Shown: piece after piece, positions 24,794 to 37,617 of the stretch
How positions within the stretch are numbered: position 1 is the first letter of the stretch
Layout of the letters: each line of letters begins with the position of its first letter
Assembly: GCA_946699065.1 (NCBI GenBank)
Contig: CAMPDV010000010.1
Span: forward strand, 744,001-808,000
DNA: 64,000 nt
Origin: Loxodes magnus
Taxonomy: Eukaryota; Ciliophora; Karyorelictea; Loxodida; Loxodidae
Reading direction: 5' to 3'
Position numbers and translations under genes: made by a program
Notes under the pieces: model-generated
Database searches by the model: none
Seen by the model: only the letters and a program-made list of their open reading frames with translations
Told to the model about the DNA's origin: nothing

Positions 24794-25165
24794 TCATTAT
24801 TTACTTTCAGAAGAGTATTCTATCTCTTGAAGTTCATTGGATAAACTTTATTTTTTATTATCTTTATCATTGTCTAGTTTTTCTTGTTCTAATTGCCTTA
24901 TTTTATTTAAAAGCAATTCAGGATCAAATTTGCAAGGGAAGGGATCTTTCCTACTATGCTATGTTTTGAGCTTTTTGACAGGGAATTCTTTAAATTGACT
25001 TTCATCTTCTTCTTCATCACTTTAAAACTAGTATGTTACAAAGCTCTCTTCCTTTTTAGTGTAAAGGTTGAAAAAATCAGGTGTCAACTGCACATCCATA
25101 GGATAAGGAGGAGATATCAATTATTCTGCTAAGTCTAGCACTTATTAATCATTCAATTCTTGCAT
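24794..25165 (-). CDS. Small acidic protein, unrecognised
   Basis: 123 residues. Begins MQELNDQQVLDLAEQLISPP, has an acidic patch SDEEEDESQF, then KKLKTQHSRKDPFPCKFDPE and a C-terminal Lys/Glu/Gln helix. Ends with consecutive TAA TGA at 24794-24799. Hydrophilic, no signal peptide or membrane segment. Composition supports coding; function unknown. Divergent from the phosphatase gene. Confidence 0.65.
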
Positions 25166-25575
25166 TTATAGTCAAATTTAAATAAATAAAAATCTCCCTA
25201 TTATGACATTTAGATTTACTATACCTCTCCTTTAATGATTAATCTATTCACTGTTTAACTTAATCTTAACTAATACTAAATTATGTCTTATAACATAGAA
25301 AAAGTATTCTAAAAGTTGCTATTTTAGTAGCAATCTCTAATCAAATATACTTTTGTCAAAATATGGATCAATAAATTTAAGCCTTTATTATTTTTGGCTT
25401 TAGATGGTAGTTTAAAATCTTAATTTTCTTCTAAAGGATAGTAATTACTGCTAAGCATAGGAATGCAGATGTGCTTATTTAGTTTAACTATCTTAGTTAA
25501 TTAATAGGAGAACTATATATAATAATTGCTAATGTAGAAAAAGCCTTTATTTGCTTTAGTATTTTTCCTAAATAA
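25166..25575. promoter_or_regulatory. Divergent intergenic region (acidic protein / phosphatase)
   Basis: 410 bp between head-to-head starts. The phosphatase frame is open upstream to an ATG at about 25364, but that stretch has non-coding character. Confidence 0.35.
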
Positions 25576-27367
25576 ATGAAATTAGCCAAACAATCTAGTT
25601 TAAAATAAATTAGATATATACCTAATAGACCTCGTACTGCTTAATCATAAAGCTCAAGCAGAAGTAATAGTAAAACAAGAGATTAGTTAAGAGTATCTCC
25701 TAGTTAGTTAGCTAAGCAATTGCTAGAAAAGAAAACTCCAAGATAGAAAATAAGTGAAAGAAGCACTCCTACCAAATAATTTTATGATCTAAACTCCTAA
25801 GCTTCTAAAACCAAACTTAACTAAATTTTAAGCTAACACATTTCAGCTACTAAGCCTAAAGCTTTGGGACTTAGACCTATTCACCTCAAAAATGCTTTTT
25901 CAACACCTGGTACTCCAAGCACTACGCCTCCGTATACCTCAAAATCAAATATAAGTAATTATGAGTCTGATAACCATTCTACAACCAAAACAGCAACAAA
26001 TGAAGTAAAGCATGTTATAAACTTAGAAAAAGTGATAATTCTGGAGGAAAATTTGCAGCAAGTTGTTAATTTTATTGAAGAATGCAATCCTTAAACACAC
26101 GAAGTAATAGAATCTTGGTGAGATTTAAGTAACTAGGTTAACTTATCTACTATTGAGAAACTATTTAGAGATGAAAAAACTAGAAAATGTCTACGTTAAT
26201 CAATGATACTCGAAGCTGTAGCTATGACTGTTATTTAATTCCTTACAATGTAACTAAAGAACAACAGCAAGCATATTTCCAGCCTTAAGTCCTTAATTCT
26301 TTGCGTTCATTAGAATTTTCTGATAGTAATTAATTTTATTCTTTCCAGACTTAGTCCTGAAGCCCAATAAAATATGTGGGCTTTTAATCTGCAAGCAATA
26401 CTAAAGACTAAGATTGATAGAAAGTTTAAACCAGGAGAAAATCTGCAAATGATGAAATAGAACAATGATATCATTAATAACTCCTTGAAATAGCTTTGTA
26501 GAAATGCTTCCTAGAAAAAGAATCTTAAAAAGGGATCTAAAATTATGTTTGCTACTACTCTGCTTTGCTTAAAGTAGATTGAGATAATCTAAGCTACTAA
26601 ATGTAGAGAAATATTATAAGAAAGCTTAGCTTAGTTCAAAGAAATTTGTGCTTAAAGTCAAAGCACAAACAATTTTCCACATCATTTCACTATTAACTTG
26701 AACTAAAAATAACCAATTAGTATTTAGACAGAGCTGTAGAAAAAAGTGAGATTAACTGCACCATATTTACCTCCCATTGCATATAATCGCAAATATACTT
26801 TGGTTTGTGATCTTGACGAAACTCTAATCCATTACTATGAGGTAAGAAATTTATTTAGATTGGAGCTGAAGGACATTTGGTGATAAGACCTGGGGCCGAA
26901 GAATTTCTTACATAGTTAAGTAAATATTACGAAATAGTAGTCTTCACTGCTGCTTTATAAGATGTAATATATTCATATGTAGTACGCTGATTGAGTATTA
27001 GATTAACTGGATACTTAAAAAAAATGGATATCTTATCGACTCTATAGATAACATGCAATTCAGATGGAAAACTTTTTCATTAAGGATCTTCAAAAAATAG
27101 GTAGAAATATAAAAAAGATGCTAATTATTGATAATGTTGCTGAAAATTTCTAATTACAGCCCGACAATGGTATTTTCATAAGGAGTTGGTTTGACGATCC
27201 AAACGACACAGCACTTAGCGAACTTTCTCCTCTACTCAAATGTAAGTCTTAATTCAGAAATTGTACAGAAAGAAGTTGATGATGTCAGAAGTGCGTTGAA
27301 ATAGTTTAGAGACCAAATGCTAAAGTAGCTTGCAATGGGTATACAGAATCCAAGGCTATCTCTTTAA
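25576..27367 (+). CDS. FCP/SCP-type (CTD-like) protein phosphatase
   Basis: 579 residues. The C-terminal HAD-fold phosphatase domain (NIF/FCP1 homology) starts KYTLVCDLDETLIHYY. Asp412 and Asp414 of the DxDxT motif are the catalytic nucleophile and general acid. It continues GHLVIRPGAEEFL, VVFTAALQDYADWVLDQLD, SYRLYRQH, and MLIIDNVAENF with FIRSWFDD. Such enzymes dephosphorylate Ser in the RNA polymerase II CTD or other targets. The N-terminal 400 residues are Ser/Thr/Pro-rich, then helical, and match nothing known to me. Introns: 26842-26858 (17), 26964-26982 (19) and 27242-27257 (16). No TGA follows in frame until beyond 27500, so TAA 27365-27367 terminates. Confidence 0.9.
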
Positions 27368-27509
27368 AATTAATTTGTTAATTTATTAATACGATTGATT
27401 GATTTATTACTCTAATTAAATATTTAAATAATCTACTTGCTTTTTTAAAAGTTCAGTATGATTATTGAATTGTATATAAGAATCTTACGGTAACTTTTTT
27501 ATAATAAAA

Positions 27510-29018
27510 ATGGGATCTGAACTTAAAAATGAACTTTTAAATTTCAATCAGTAAAAACCATCCATTATACGTGGTATTGCAGAATCTACAAGACCAGACT
27601 TTAGATTTAAACTTTTCAATTATATAGGTTGTTTCGACCACGATTAAAAGAGAAAAATAAGAAAAAATAAATTTCAAAATTATTCGTGAGCTGAGATAGT
27701 AAAGCATGATAGACCTGAAGATTGTTGGATAGTAATACATGGAAAAATATATGACGTCACTGATTGGATAAAGAAACATCCAGGAGGAAATATGATTTTC
27801 GAAGGAGCTGGAGGAGATTGTACAGCAATGTGAGAAAGTTATCATCCATATTGAGTTACTGAAGATTAAAGCATACTATCAAAATTCTGTATTGGAGAAG
27901 TAAAAGATTATTAAGATTTTTATATTTGAGATTTATAATTATACGGATTGATAAAAAGATAAGTAGAGTAAAATATAAAATGAAACGAAAAAAGAATTAG
28001 TACTACTATTTAAAGGAAATGCTTACTTTTCATCCTCTTATGGATTTTAGCATAATATTCATTTATTGCTTATGCCAATATAGAATCTGTTATATTTTTA
28101 GCTTTGGTATCAAGTTAAATAGCAGTGAATATCTTTCATGACGCAAATCATTGCTCATTTACAAATAATAAAACTACCATATTTCTAGCTTAAAACATCA
28201 TGGATCTTTTTGGTGCTTCGAGCTAAATATGAAGAAGAACTCATAATATAGCTCATCATGGCAATGTAAACTTCTTCGAATTAGACAGAGGACTTTAAAC
28301 TTTATATCCTTATTTAAGAATGTATAAAAAATAAGATTGAGAGTGATACCATTAATATTAGCATATTTATATTTGGTTTTTATACTCATTGGAGCGCTTT
28401 TCAGATTTCTTTGGAACTTTCGATGAGCTAGGAGTAATGGGAAATTTTCCTTTTAGAAAAGGTTATATCTCTCCTACTAATTTCATATACAATGTATCAA
28501 CGAAAATATATTGGTTATCTTTAACTATGTTTATTCCATGCTTTTATCAGGGAATGAGAGTTGCCATCATTAATTGGTTTGGTTTGCTAGCTCTAATTAG
28601 TACATTTTTTGTATATTTCATTGCTGTAAATCATTGAACATATGATTCTTCATTTATAGATAAACAGAGTTGCATAAAATCTAGAAATTGGATTTTTAGT
28701 TAAATTCAAAATTCAACAAACTTTGCAAATGATTCATGGTTTTGGACAAACGTCTCAGGAGGCTTAAACTTTTAGATAGAGCATCATTTATTTCCTTCTA
28801 CGGCTCATTCAAATCTTAGTAAAATAACTCCAATAGTCAAAGAAATCTGCCAAAAATATAATGTGAAATACGTTTGTTACAAAAGCTTTTGGGAAGCATT
28901 GCATAGTCATTATCGTCTCTTAAGAAAAATGGGATAGAATACAAGCACTATAAAACCTCCTAGCTGAAATGCTTTAGCTAATGAAATTCTAACTTCTCTA
29001 ATTAATTCAAAAAAATAA
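27510..29018 (+). CDS. Front-end fatty-acid desaturase with fused cytochrome b5
   Basis: Up to 502 residues, an ER membrane enzyme inserting double bases... more exactly double bonds between existing unsaturations and the carboxyl end (delta-5/6/8 class). The N-terminal cytochrome b5 domain has HPGG at about 90-93. The three histidine boxes are HDANH (210-214), HNIAHH (245-250) and QIEHH (423-427; the initial Gln marks front-end desaturases). Intronless. Many Trp are TGA, for example in MWESYHPYWV. Termination is ambiguous: TGA 28965-28967 after KPPS, or read-through to TAA 29016-29018, adding WNALANEILTSLINSKK. Regioselectivity cannot be read from sequence. Confidence 0.93.
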
Positions 29019-29155
29019 AAATGCTAATACTCAAAAATATATTAAAATATAAATATTCATTACTAATTATTCTCCAAAATGGGGTATTTAAGGGTATTAA
29101 TTATATCAGAAATATCAATTCCAAAATTTTTTATATCCTAAGACAACTATAAAGC

Positions 29156-31253
29156 TCAGCTTTTGTTTTTTTCGAAAACAGAATCCAGTTCTGTTGCTTT
29201 ATGCAAAAGATTCGATACTCTATCATAATTTTTCTGAATAGAAGCTTACACTTATATGAGTTGCGTACATTCCTGATCTTATATCTTGCTAAATAACAAA
29301 CTCATTCTATTCGTTTTTGCATACGTTAAAATAGGGAATTAAAATCAGGAATTGAAAGACACTTGAGAATATTTTCAAATTCTGCTATCTTTCTTCATAT
29401 TTCTCATCCTTCTCTAGAATGAGTTTATTCTCAAAGGGATGCAAAATGATAGCAGCAATTAAAATATTAGAAAGTAAGTAAATATTAATCAGCATTCCAA
29501 ATTTGCCTCTAAATATAAAAACTTACTTTAACTTTAGTTTATCTTGCTTAGGAAATAGCTTAATTCTGTTTTTTTCAAAAGGAGAAATAAAGGTATTTTT
29601 GAATTTTTTCTTTTCAAGAAAGATAATTGTTTTTATAAAGTATTTAAGATAAAGTGGTAAAGAACCAAATTCTATCTTTATTTTGTTAAGCAAACTATGG
29701 ATAGTTGTTTAAATAGCTTTTAATTCCTTCTGAATAAGTTTACCTTTTTTATCTTCGAGAAGTTTTTTTAAATCAAAATCTGCAATTGCCAAGTTTTAAA
29801 GTATATCTAGTATCTTACTTCTAAGCCAGATATTTAATTCTGTTGTATGCTATTTATGAGCTTCTACGAGTTTGTCCAGATTTACAGAACTACATACTTA
29901 CACTGTATCTTAATACTTTAAGTTAAGTTCAAGCTTTCCGCTTTCATTTTCATTAAAATTGCTTTAATTCTTTGCTTTTTACAATTCTAGCTATTCAAAG
30001 CCAAATTATGATTAGTTTTTTCCTCTTAGTAAGCCCTGATCTTTTTAATTTTATTTACTTGCTTTTAAGTTAGTTAAAGAATTAAATAGAGAAGGCTAGC
30101 TTTAAGAATGACTTTCATTCGCTTTTTAACTGAGTAATTTCAGCTTTTCTTACTTCTAAAATACATCCTAGAAGATGTTAAGAACAAATTTTGATTTAAA
30201 ATCTTCCTTGAACTATATTTGAGCTTTCTTTATTTCCTATATTTTTTTAACATTTTCAGGCTTTTCCAAAGCTTTTTTGTTAAATTATCTTTTAGGAAGT
30301 GCTAAAATAGCTAATAGAGAGTTTTAATCATTATTTACGGCGTTTTAATTAATTAAGGATTAATTTTAAGCTTGCTCCTTTTCATTTCTTTCAGTATTCT
30401 CTTTTTCCTAAATTTGTATGTTTGAAAGAATATTAGAATCATCTAAAGGATCTTATTACTTAGTTTTAACTTAATCTTCTCATACTTTCAAATTGAGCAT
30501 GTTATTTTTATTATTTTGGAAGCTTATTATTTTAGGACTAGTGCTCTAGTTTTTAAAAAATAGGTTATCTTATACAAATTATTGGTTTCCTATAAAATCG
30601 AAATCACTTAACTCTTACTAGAAAGAATGGTTACTTTACAGCTAAGCTGTTTTTTATTTCTATAATTTTGATTTATTTTGTGTTTCTAAGCTACTTTGAT
30701 ATTAAGCAAAACTTCTATTCAAAGAAATATTTGGTAAAAAACTTTTTCCTGGAGCTATGGTACGACTGAAAGGATTAAAAGGATCTATTTGTTTCTTTAA
30801 GGGAGTCCTTCTTTTTCTTTCCAAAATCAGAGGCATTGGACTTAGCTATAAATTAGAATATTAAATCTAATCAATTCCTTACATTCTTGACTGATTTTAA
30901 ACTAAAAGCTTTAATCCATCTAACTCAGATGAATGTTGAAGTTCCAATACTTTTCTCTTTGATTGAGCTTTTCTGATGTCTTCAGTATCATAAGATTGAC
31001 TCAGAAGTTTGTTTTAGTTAAAATTGCTTAAGTAAATATTTTTTTGGGCTACCTTTTGAGTGTTTATTTAGCTTAAGTTCTGAAATTCAAAGTTTTGGTA
31101 ATAAGACTAGTTGATTTCAATTTTATCTATTGATTCCTTTGGTTTATGTTGAACTTATTGAATATTTTTTAATTTTTGTGCATTTTACTTGTATTAGGAT
31201 ATTTAACCTCTTAAGTAACTATTTTTACTTCTTTTTTGCTTTTCATTTTCCAT
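29156..31253 (-). CDS. Unrecognised large protein, helical C-terminal half
   Basis: 687 residues. The first half is Gln/Asn/Ser/Lys-rich and probably disordered (for example RKRRTPLKKQIDPFNPFSRT). From about residue 430 it becomes a folded-looking helical region with hydrophobic helices (for example LVEAHKQHTTELNIWLRSKI, then INIYLLSNILIAAIILHPFE). Two introns: 29509-29526 (18 nt, the only one divisible by three) and 29234-29249 (16 nt). The second is needed to reach the clean ending VSNLLHKATELDSVFEKNKS and TGA 29156-29158. Intron-corrected length closes in frame. Family not recognised. It converges on the desaturase with a 137-bp gap. Confidence 0.72.
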
Positions 31254-33805
31254 TTTTCTTAAAAGTCCGTTTTATTTTAACCTAGAAATGGATTAATAAA
31301 GCTCATAATCATTAACTAGATTAGCACAGTTACACATATACTTAGTAGCTTCTTTTTTTATATGCTCTTACTTTATAGGAGATAATGAGAGCTTTAGCAG
31401 ATTTGTTACATATAAGCTTTAAAGTATTTTATTTGATAACAAATATAGCTTGGTTGTAGTTATGGAGTGATAAATGAATCTCTATATTAATAAAAGATAG
31501 GTAAAGATAATTGAGACATATCTTTATAATAATTTAATTAAATAGATTAAAAATGTGTATCATAATTTAAGTTCTTCTACACTACTCATATATTTACCTT
31601 CTATATATGTTAACATAGAAAAAATATATTTTATTGCATATTATCCGACAAAATTTATTCGTATTATACTTGTAAATGATTAAGAAGATACTTAGATATA
31701 ATCATAAGATGGCTTGTGGAATGAAGTATAAAGTGAAGATAACGAGTATAAGATGAATAAGATATTTGATACCATTTAGTTATAGCTTAATGCTATATAT
31801 CTTTTGAAGGTTAATAAACTAACTTTAATCACTCTAGCTTTTAACCTGCTAATAGTTATTTATATATTTAAGTTTAATTTATTAGGACTATAGCAGTAAT
31901 ATATTCAAGCTTGATTATAATAGACAATGAAAGTGATTTATTTAAGTTACTTAAGTATTTAGATATTATTAGCATGCTAAAATAATACTTGTCTGTAATA
32001 TCTAAAATAGCTTAAATCAATAACTGTATTTAATTATTTAGTTATCTCATTTAGTTCAACTAAATTAGGAAGATAGCTGATAGAATAACTTTGCTAAGTT
32101 ATTTTGTTTTAATATATTAAATCTAAGCTAAGGTATGTAAATTAATTATTGATAGAAAATATAAGATACGATCTATCTGAGATAATTGTAATTACTCTAT
32201 TTCTATTTTTAATTTATATTATTATATTTAAATATTTTGGTAGCTTGAGTAAAGAAAATAAAATGAGAAAATTAGATGAATGATAGATGTTTTGCTACTT
32301 TTAATTAATAGAATAGTATAAATCACTAAGTTTATCCTAAAATGTCTAAATCTCTTCTCTAAAAATACTTAATAACAAAATGCTTTCATTTTTAATTAGT
32401 TCTATTTATTAAATTTTCTTATTTAGAAGTAGCAATTAACTGAGTTTATTTCTTACAATGATATTAATCTATTTTAATTGATAAGTGGATAGTCAAATTA
32501 GCATCTTAATATAATTAGCTAAACAAAGTCTATTTTAGCTAATTAATACAGCTAGATATTATATCTATTTAACTTCCTTCATATTCCATTTGTTTAATAT
32601 GCATTGAACAAACCTAGGACACTTTTAGATTTTATAAAATTAATTATTGAGTTTGTTTAAAAAATGATGTAATTGATAAACCTCTAAAGTAACTTAAATA
32701 AACCTATTACGTAATAAATAAACTAAAGTATTATTAAAGAAATGATAGTAAGCTTACCTTATTTATTTGCATAAAAGGTAATACTATAATAAATATGCTT
32801 TAAAGGGATTTTAATTCTGTTTATGGCTGCTTAAAAATGAATATAATAGAATTATATAGTTCTAAGTAGCTTTTACTTTATAAACGTTTGCTGTAGAAAT
32901 TTAAAAGCTGATTAAAAAATTAATAAGAGCTACTTTAATATTTTGAAAGGACAAAATTTTAGAAATATTTATTTATCATTAAGACAAAAATATATAACTA
33001 TTAGCAATTACAAAATTATGGAAAAAGATATAATCAAGCAAATGCAAAAAAGGAAAAATAACCATACATTAATAAAAAATCATCAGATATAATAAGTAAT
33101 TCATGAAAGTAAAAATTATATTATGATTAACTAATAAATATTTCATTCATATATAGCTTTTATTTTTGCGTTATCCTTTATAGTTAAAACTTAAAATAAT
33201 AGGGGAGAACATATAGCTTATTCTACAAGAAATAGTATTTTTATTCATAATCAATTTCCGAAATTGAAAAAGTGAATGCTTTTCAGTTCTATAATTTATA
33301 TAAGTCTAGTTGCTTTATGATTAAATAAGTTGAGTTACAAGCCTATTATATGAATGCTGCTGTAAAACTAAATAATTGTAAAATAATATATCTATCTATT
33401 ATTTAAATAAATATATATCAGCTATGCTTATGCTATAGTTATCATATATAAATTTTATTATAGCCTACCTTAAAATAAGTTAGGGAATTAAGTTTCTTTA
33501 TAGATACTAATGATGCAAATTCTATATTTCACACAGTAATATATGAAGGATAAAATACTAAGAATGGAGAGTATGCTATTGGAATCCTAATCTTTTTATT
33601 AATTTTATAGGTTTAAGCTGATGTTTTTATCTCTAGATTAAAGACTACTTCCTCTCTATATTCTTAATTAGGTTTCTAATTAGTGTAGATTTAAGTTAAA
33701 TGACTTCATTAAAAGATTAGATCTAGCTTTTGAAGATGTAACTGCTAAGGATAGAGTACAGTCAAGCTTATAAATAGAATATTAACTTTTTAACCCCATT
33801 ATAAA
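31254..33805. other. Long divergent intergenic region, nothing recognised
   Basis: 2.55 kb between head-to-head genes, the longest gap in the window. AT-rich, no coding, RNA or repeat structure that I can support. Confidence 0.45.
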
Positions 33806-34708
33806 ATGTGGCAAATTCCAACTAAACAAATCACAGGAGGATCCATTTAAATGCTTGGCTTTGGAACCTCCAGACTTAAACCCGAGGTTTTTACTCCTGT
33901 TGTAACGGCAGCAATAAAGTCAGGAATTAGATATATAGATACAGCTTCATATTACAAGAACTTTCATCTTCTAAGAAGCGCTTTAGAAAGCGTTTATAGT
34001 AATAAAATAGCAGAAAGAAAAGATTTATTCATAGCTTCTAAGGTTTGGAGTAATGAACAGCGAGATGTCAGAAAAACATGTGAGACAGCTCTGAAATAAA
34101 TAAATACAGATTATCTTGATCTTTTTTTAGTACACTGGCCATGGTGTTATAAAGAAGTTGATGGAACTAGATAACTAGATTTTGTGCCAAGACATAAAGT
34201 TTGAAGGGATTTTGAAAGACTAGTAGAAGAAAAAATGGTAAGATTTATCGGAGTATGCAACTATAATTGCTTATCTCTTTATGACTTACTTTCTTATTGC
34301 TCTATAAAGCCAGTAGTAAACCAAGTTGAATTGCATATCTATAATCAATAACCTGAATTAGTTGATTTTTGCCAAAGTCAGGATATCCTACCTGTTGCAT
34401 ATGCTCCTTTGGGTTCTGATGCTCTTTAAGTACGCAAAGTTGTAAACTTCGATATTTTTAAGGAACCAATAATTCATAACATCGCAACAAAACACAATGT
34501 AACAAATAGCCAAGTAATGCTTGCATGGTTAAGGTAAAGAAAAGTTGCCGTTATTCCAAAAACTCAGAAAGTGGAAAAAATCCAAGAATTCATAGGCAGT
34601 CTTGCAGTAGTTCTAGACTAATAAGACATGGAAGAAATCTAGAAACTAAATTGGAATATGAGACTCTTTGATTGCCATTTTGAACACTTTTTTCCTGTCT
34701 TTAAATGA
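33806..34708 (+). CDS. Aldo-keto reductase
   Basis: 300 residues, intronless, full length for the family. NADPH-dependent reductase of carbonyl compounds in a TIM barrel. The catalytic tetrad is visible as Asp45 and Tyr50 (IDTASYY), Lys79 (ASKVW) and His110 (LVHWPW). Other family blocks are GFGTSRLKP, IGVCNYN, VNQVELHIYNQQ, VAYAPLGS and VIPKTQK. One internal TGA is read as Trp (HKVWRDFE). Stop TGA 34706-34708 follows the expected C-terminal position. Substrate unknown. Converges on the PKG gene with a 172-bp gap. Confidence 0.95.
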
Positions 34709-34880
34709 AAAAGCAAAAACACTTCACTTTAAACTAATTATCTTTACCAATCTTATGTTCTATTTAATATTTAAGCGCTAATTTAATAATTAATATTTTT
34801 CCTTTTGACTTAATAAGTAAAGTAAGTAGATGAAAATTAGGGAGTCTTAAAAATCTAATTATATTTTGATAAATTTTTAT

Positions 34881-37617
34881 TCAAAAATCTTCATCCCATT
34901 TTGCTGGTATCATATCCTAATGTTTAGCATTCATCTTTTTAAGTTCTTCTATATCTTCGTCTTCATCTACATCATTTTCCTGAATTAAGGGTTTACCTCT
35001 ATTACTTTTTACAGCTATATTTGCTTTTTTTTATTCAAACTTTCAATGGTCTCTACCTGAGGCTTATGTGGAGGTGTTAGAGCTCTTGATATTAATTTTT
35101 CCTGAAATATAATCTTACTCAGTCAAAGTTTTGGAATCATTAGTGCTTTTTTAGATTTGAAATACTTCCTTAAGCTCGCATTTCTGGATTTCTGTGGAGC
35201 ATTTGCTAAATAATAGGCATTGCAGGATTATCCTTTTTAATGAAAGGAGGATAAACCAATTTGTAGGATAATGTACATTCATATATCATATAAGGATCTT
35301 CTTCCTCTTCCCCAAAAGGTACTCCTCCACATAAAAACTCAAATAAACAAATACCAATTGACCAAATATCTGCTGGTGGTCCATAACCTTTTCCTAAAAT
35401 AACTTCAGGAGCCATGTAATGAGGTGTTCCCACAACTGTAAAAGTCCTTTTTTTAACTATTTTAGCAGTTCCAAAATCAATAAGTTTAACATAGCCTTCA
35501 TCATCAACCATAATATTTTCAGGCTTTAGATCTCTATAAATAATATCTCTTTCATGAAGATACTCCATTACTAATAGCATACTTCCTATGTAAAATTAGG
35601 ACTATTCATTATTAAGTAAGTTTAGTACACGTAGAGCTTCAAAAAGGTCCTAACCTCTAACTAACTCTGTTAAAAAATAAAGTCTTTTATTGTCTTTAAA
35701 GGTTTTGACAAGTTTCATAATCATAGGATGGTCAATTTACATCAAAATCGTCCTTTCCAACTATAAATTTTCCTAAATCAAATATTTCATTATTTTTAAT
35801 CTACTTACACATTTTAAAGCATAGTAAACGCTCTTTTATTTGTGTTTGCACAAGATAACTGTTCCAAACATTCCCTTACCAAGAAGTTAAATACCAGTTA
35901 AGCCATCAAGAGTTATATCTTCATCCTATAGTTCAATTCTTCTGTAAAGTTGCTATCTGATTTTATCATCTAGCAGTTATTCAAAATCTTACTTCCCCAT
36001 AAATCAACATATTACATCTCCATTAGCAATAACAGTTGCCGTTCTGTATTCTTAAAATAAAATGGATCTTTCTCCAAAATAATCATGCTTAGTTATTGTT
36101 CTTACCTACTTACCGTCTTTAATCACATCAACTTTTCCTTTCTTTACAATAAAGAAAAATTCACCTACTTTGTTTTATTCTACAATTACTTCTCCATGAT
36201 TAAATTTCTTTGTTTTCAAGCTATTCATTAATTACTAAAGTTTATTTGTACTGACTCCTTTAAGTATCTAAACTTCCTTTAATACTTTAAGAAGTTCATT
36301 CATTTTCAAAATTTTTGGTAGTTCACCGCCAATAACTTGCTCAAATTATTATCTTGAACATAAAGCAATATCAACTTTATCGCTTGCTGCTATTCTATCA
36401 TCATCTCATACATCTTCACAAGGTTCAAACATAAAATCATCAGCAATGCATTAAGCTTTATCAGCTACTTGTTAGCCACCTTTTTTCTTTTTGAGCTGCC
36501 CCTGTATAAGAATATACAACATTTCTGCTTTTGGTTTACCTTTTTGTATTACAACTTCTTCCTCTTTATATTCCACTATTTTCATCTATGCAATTATTGC
36601 GTCTTATTATTCTGGACTTAAGCCTTATAAGTACTTAGACTTTTCCATAGCAATTCTTTAAGTATTTTTATGAATTACTTATTTCAATTCATTACCTAAT
36701 ATTTGCTAAAGTGTTTCTCTCATCATTACAACACATTTTACATTATTATCGAATGCAATTACAGTTGCAGTTCTTTTTATATTATACATTAAGGAAATTT
36801 CCCCAAAAAATTCTCCTTTTGACTATCTCCTTATTTCCTTCCCTTACGCCTTTACTTGCACAACTCCTTCTTTAATTATGAATAATCTATCTCCTTCATC
36901 GCCTTCAGAAACAATAGTTTCACCTTTAGCATATTTATAAGTAATTAAAGAGCTAGCTATACTTTCTTTCTGCTGAATTGTTAAAACTTGTAATAAGCCA
37001 ACTGTCTAAATAAAAGCTAAATTTTCGTTAAAATTATTGAGATTCATATTTTCAATTGATCTTCTAAAAACATCTCTTTCTACTCCTCAAAGTGTAGATC
37101 TTAAAACAGCTCTGATAGTTGCTGTTCTTTTCATTTAGTTTATTAAAGCGACTTCTCCAAAACCTTCTCCCTGAGATATTTTTGAAACTTTTTTACCTCC
37201 TACTAATACTTCTAGTTAGCCAGTTATTAGAACATAATAACTAATTGCATCTTGGCCTTATTCAAAAATAATATTTCCTTAGTTAACACTATAATGCTTC
37301 ATTGAATTTACAATAATATCTCTGTCTTCCTCTGAGAGTTAAGTAAAATAATTATGTTTAGACATAGCATTTAAAATAAATTCTCTATCATTTTGAGATT
37401 TTTCAGGTCTTTCCTCAACTATCGCATCTTTACATTCTGACGAATCTGTGTTTTTAAATCTACGAATAGCCGCTTATTTCTACCTTCTTCTGGGCGTTAC
37501 TTTTGCTTCTTACTTCTAATCCTTAGGAACCTCTTCAACTTTCAATTTAGGGGTCAGCTATTTTTAAACAGTTTCTGGCTTTTTTTCTTATTTTGCTTTT
37601 GTACATAAGCAACCCAT
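34881..37617 (-). CDS. cGMP-dependent protein kinase (PKG), acylated type
   Basis: 900 residues. The N-terminus MGCLCTK is a textbook N-myristoylation plus palmitoylation signal, so membrane-bound. Four cyclic-nucleotide-binding domains follow, three with intact phosphate-binding cassettes ([48 protein letters not shown]). The third domain in order is degenerate ([15 protein letters not shown]). The AGC kinase domain has [28 protein letters not shown], the activation-loop Thr in [10 protein letters not shown] and the AGC tail ending [10 protein letters not shown] before TGA 34881-34883. Four CNBDs and N-terminal acylation match alveolate (apicomplexan and ciliate) PKG. Introns 35102-35118 and 34980-34996, both 17 nt near the 3' end, are needed to reach that ending. 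Confidence 0.95.

Noticed and set aside
25364..25575. Upstream ATG extending the CTD-type phosphatase
   Set aside because: The frame is open but Ile/Phe-rich and spacer-like. The downstream ATG begins a clearly coding stretch.
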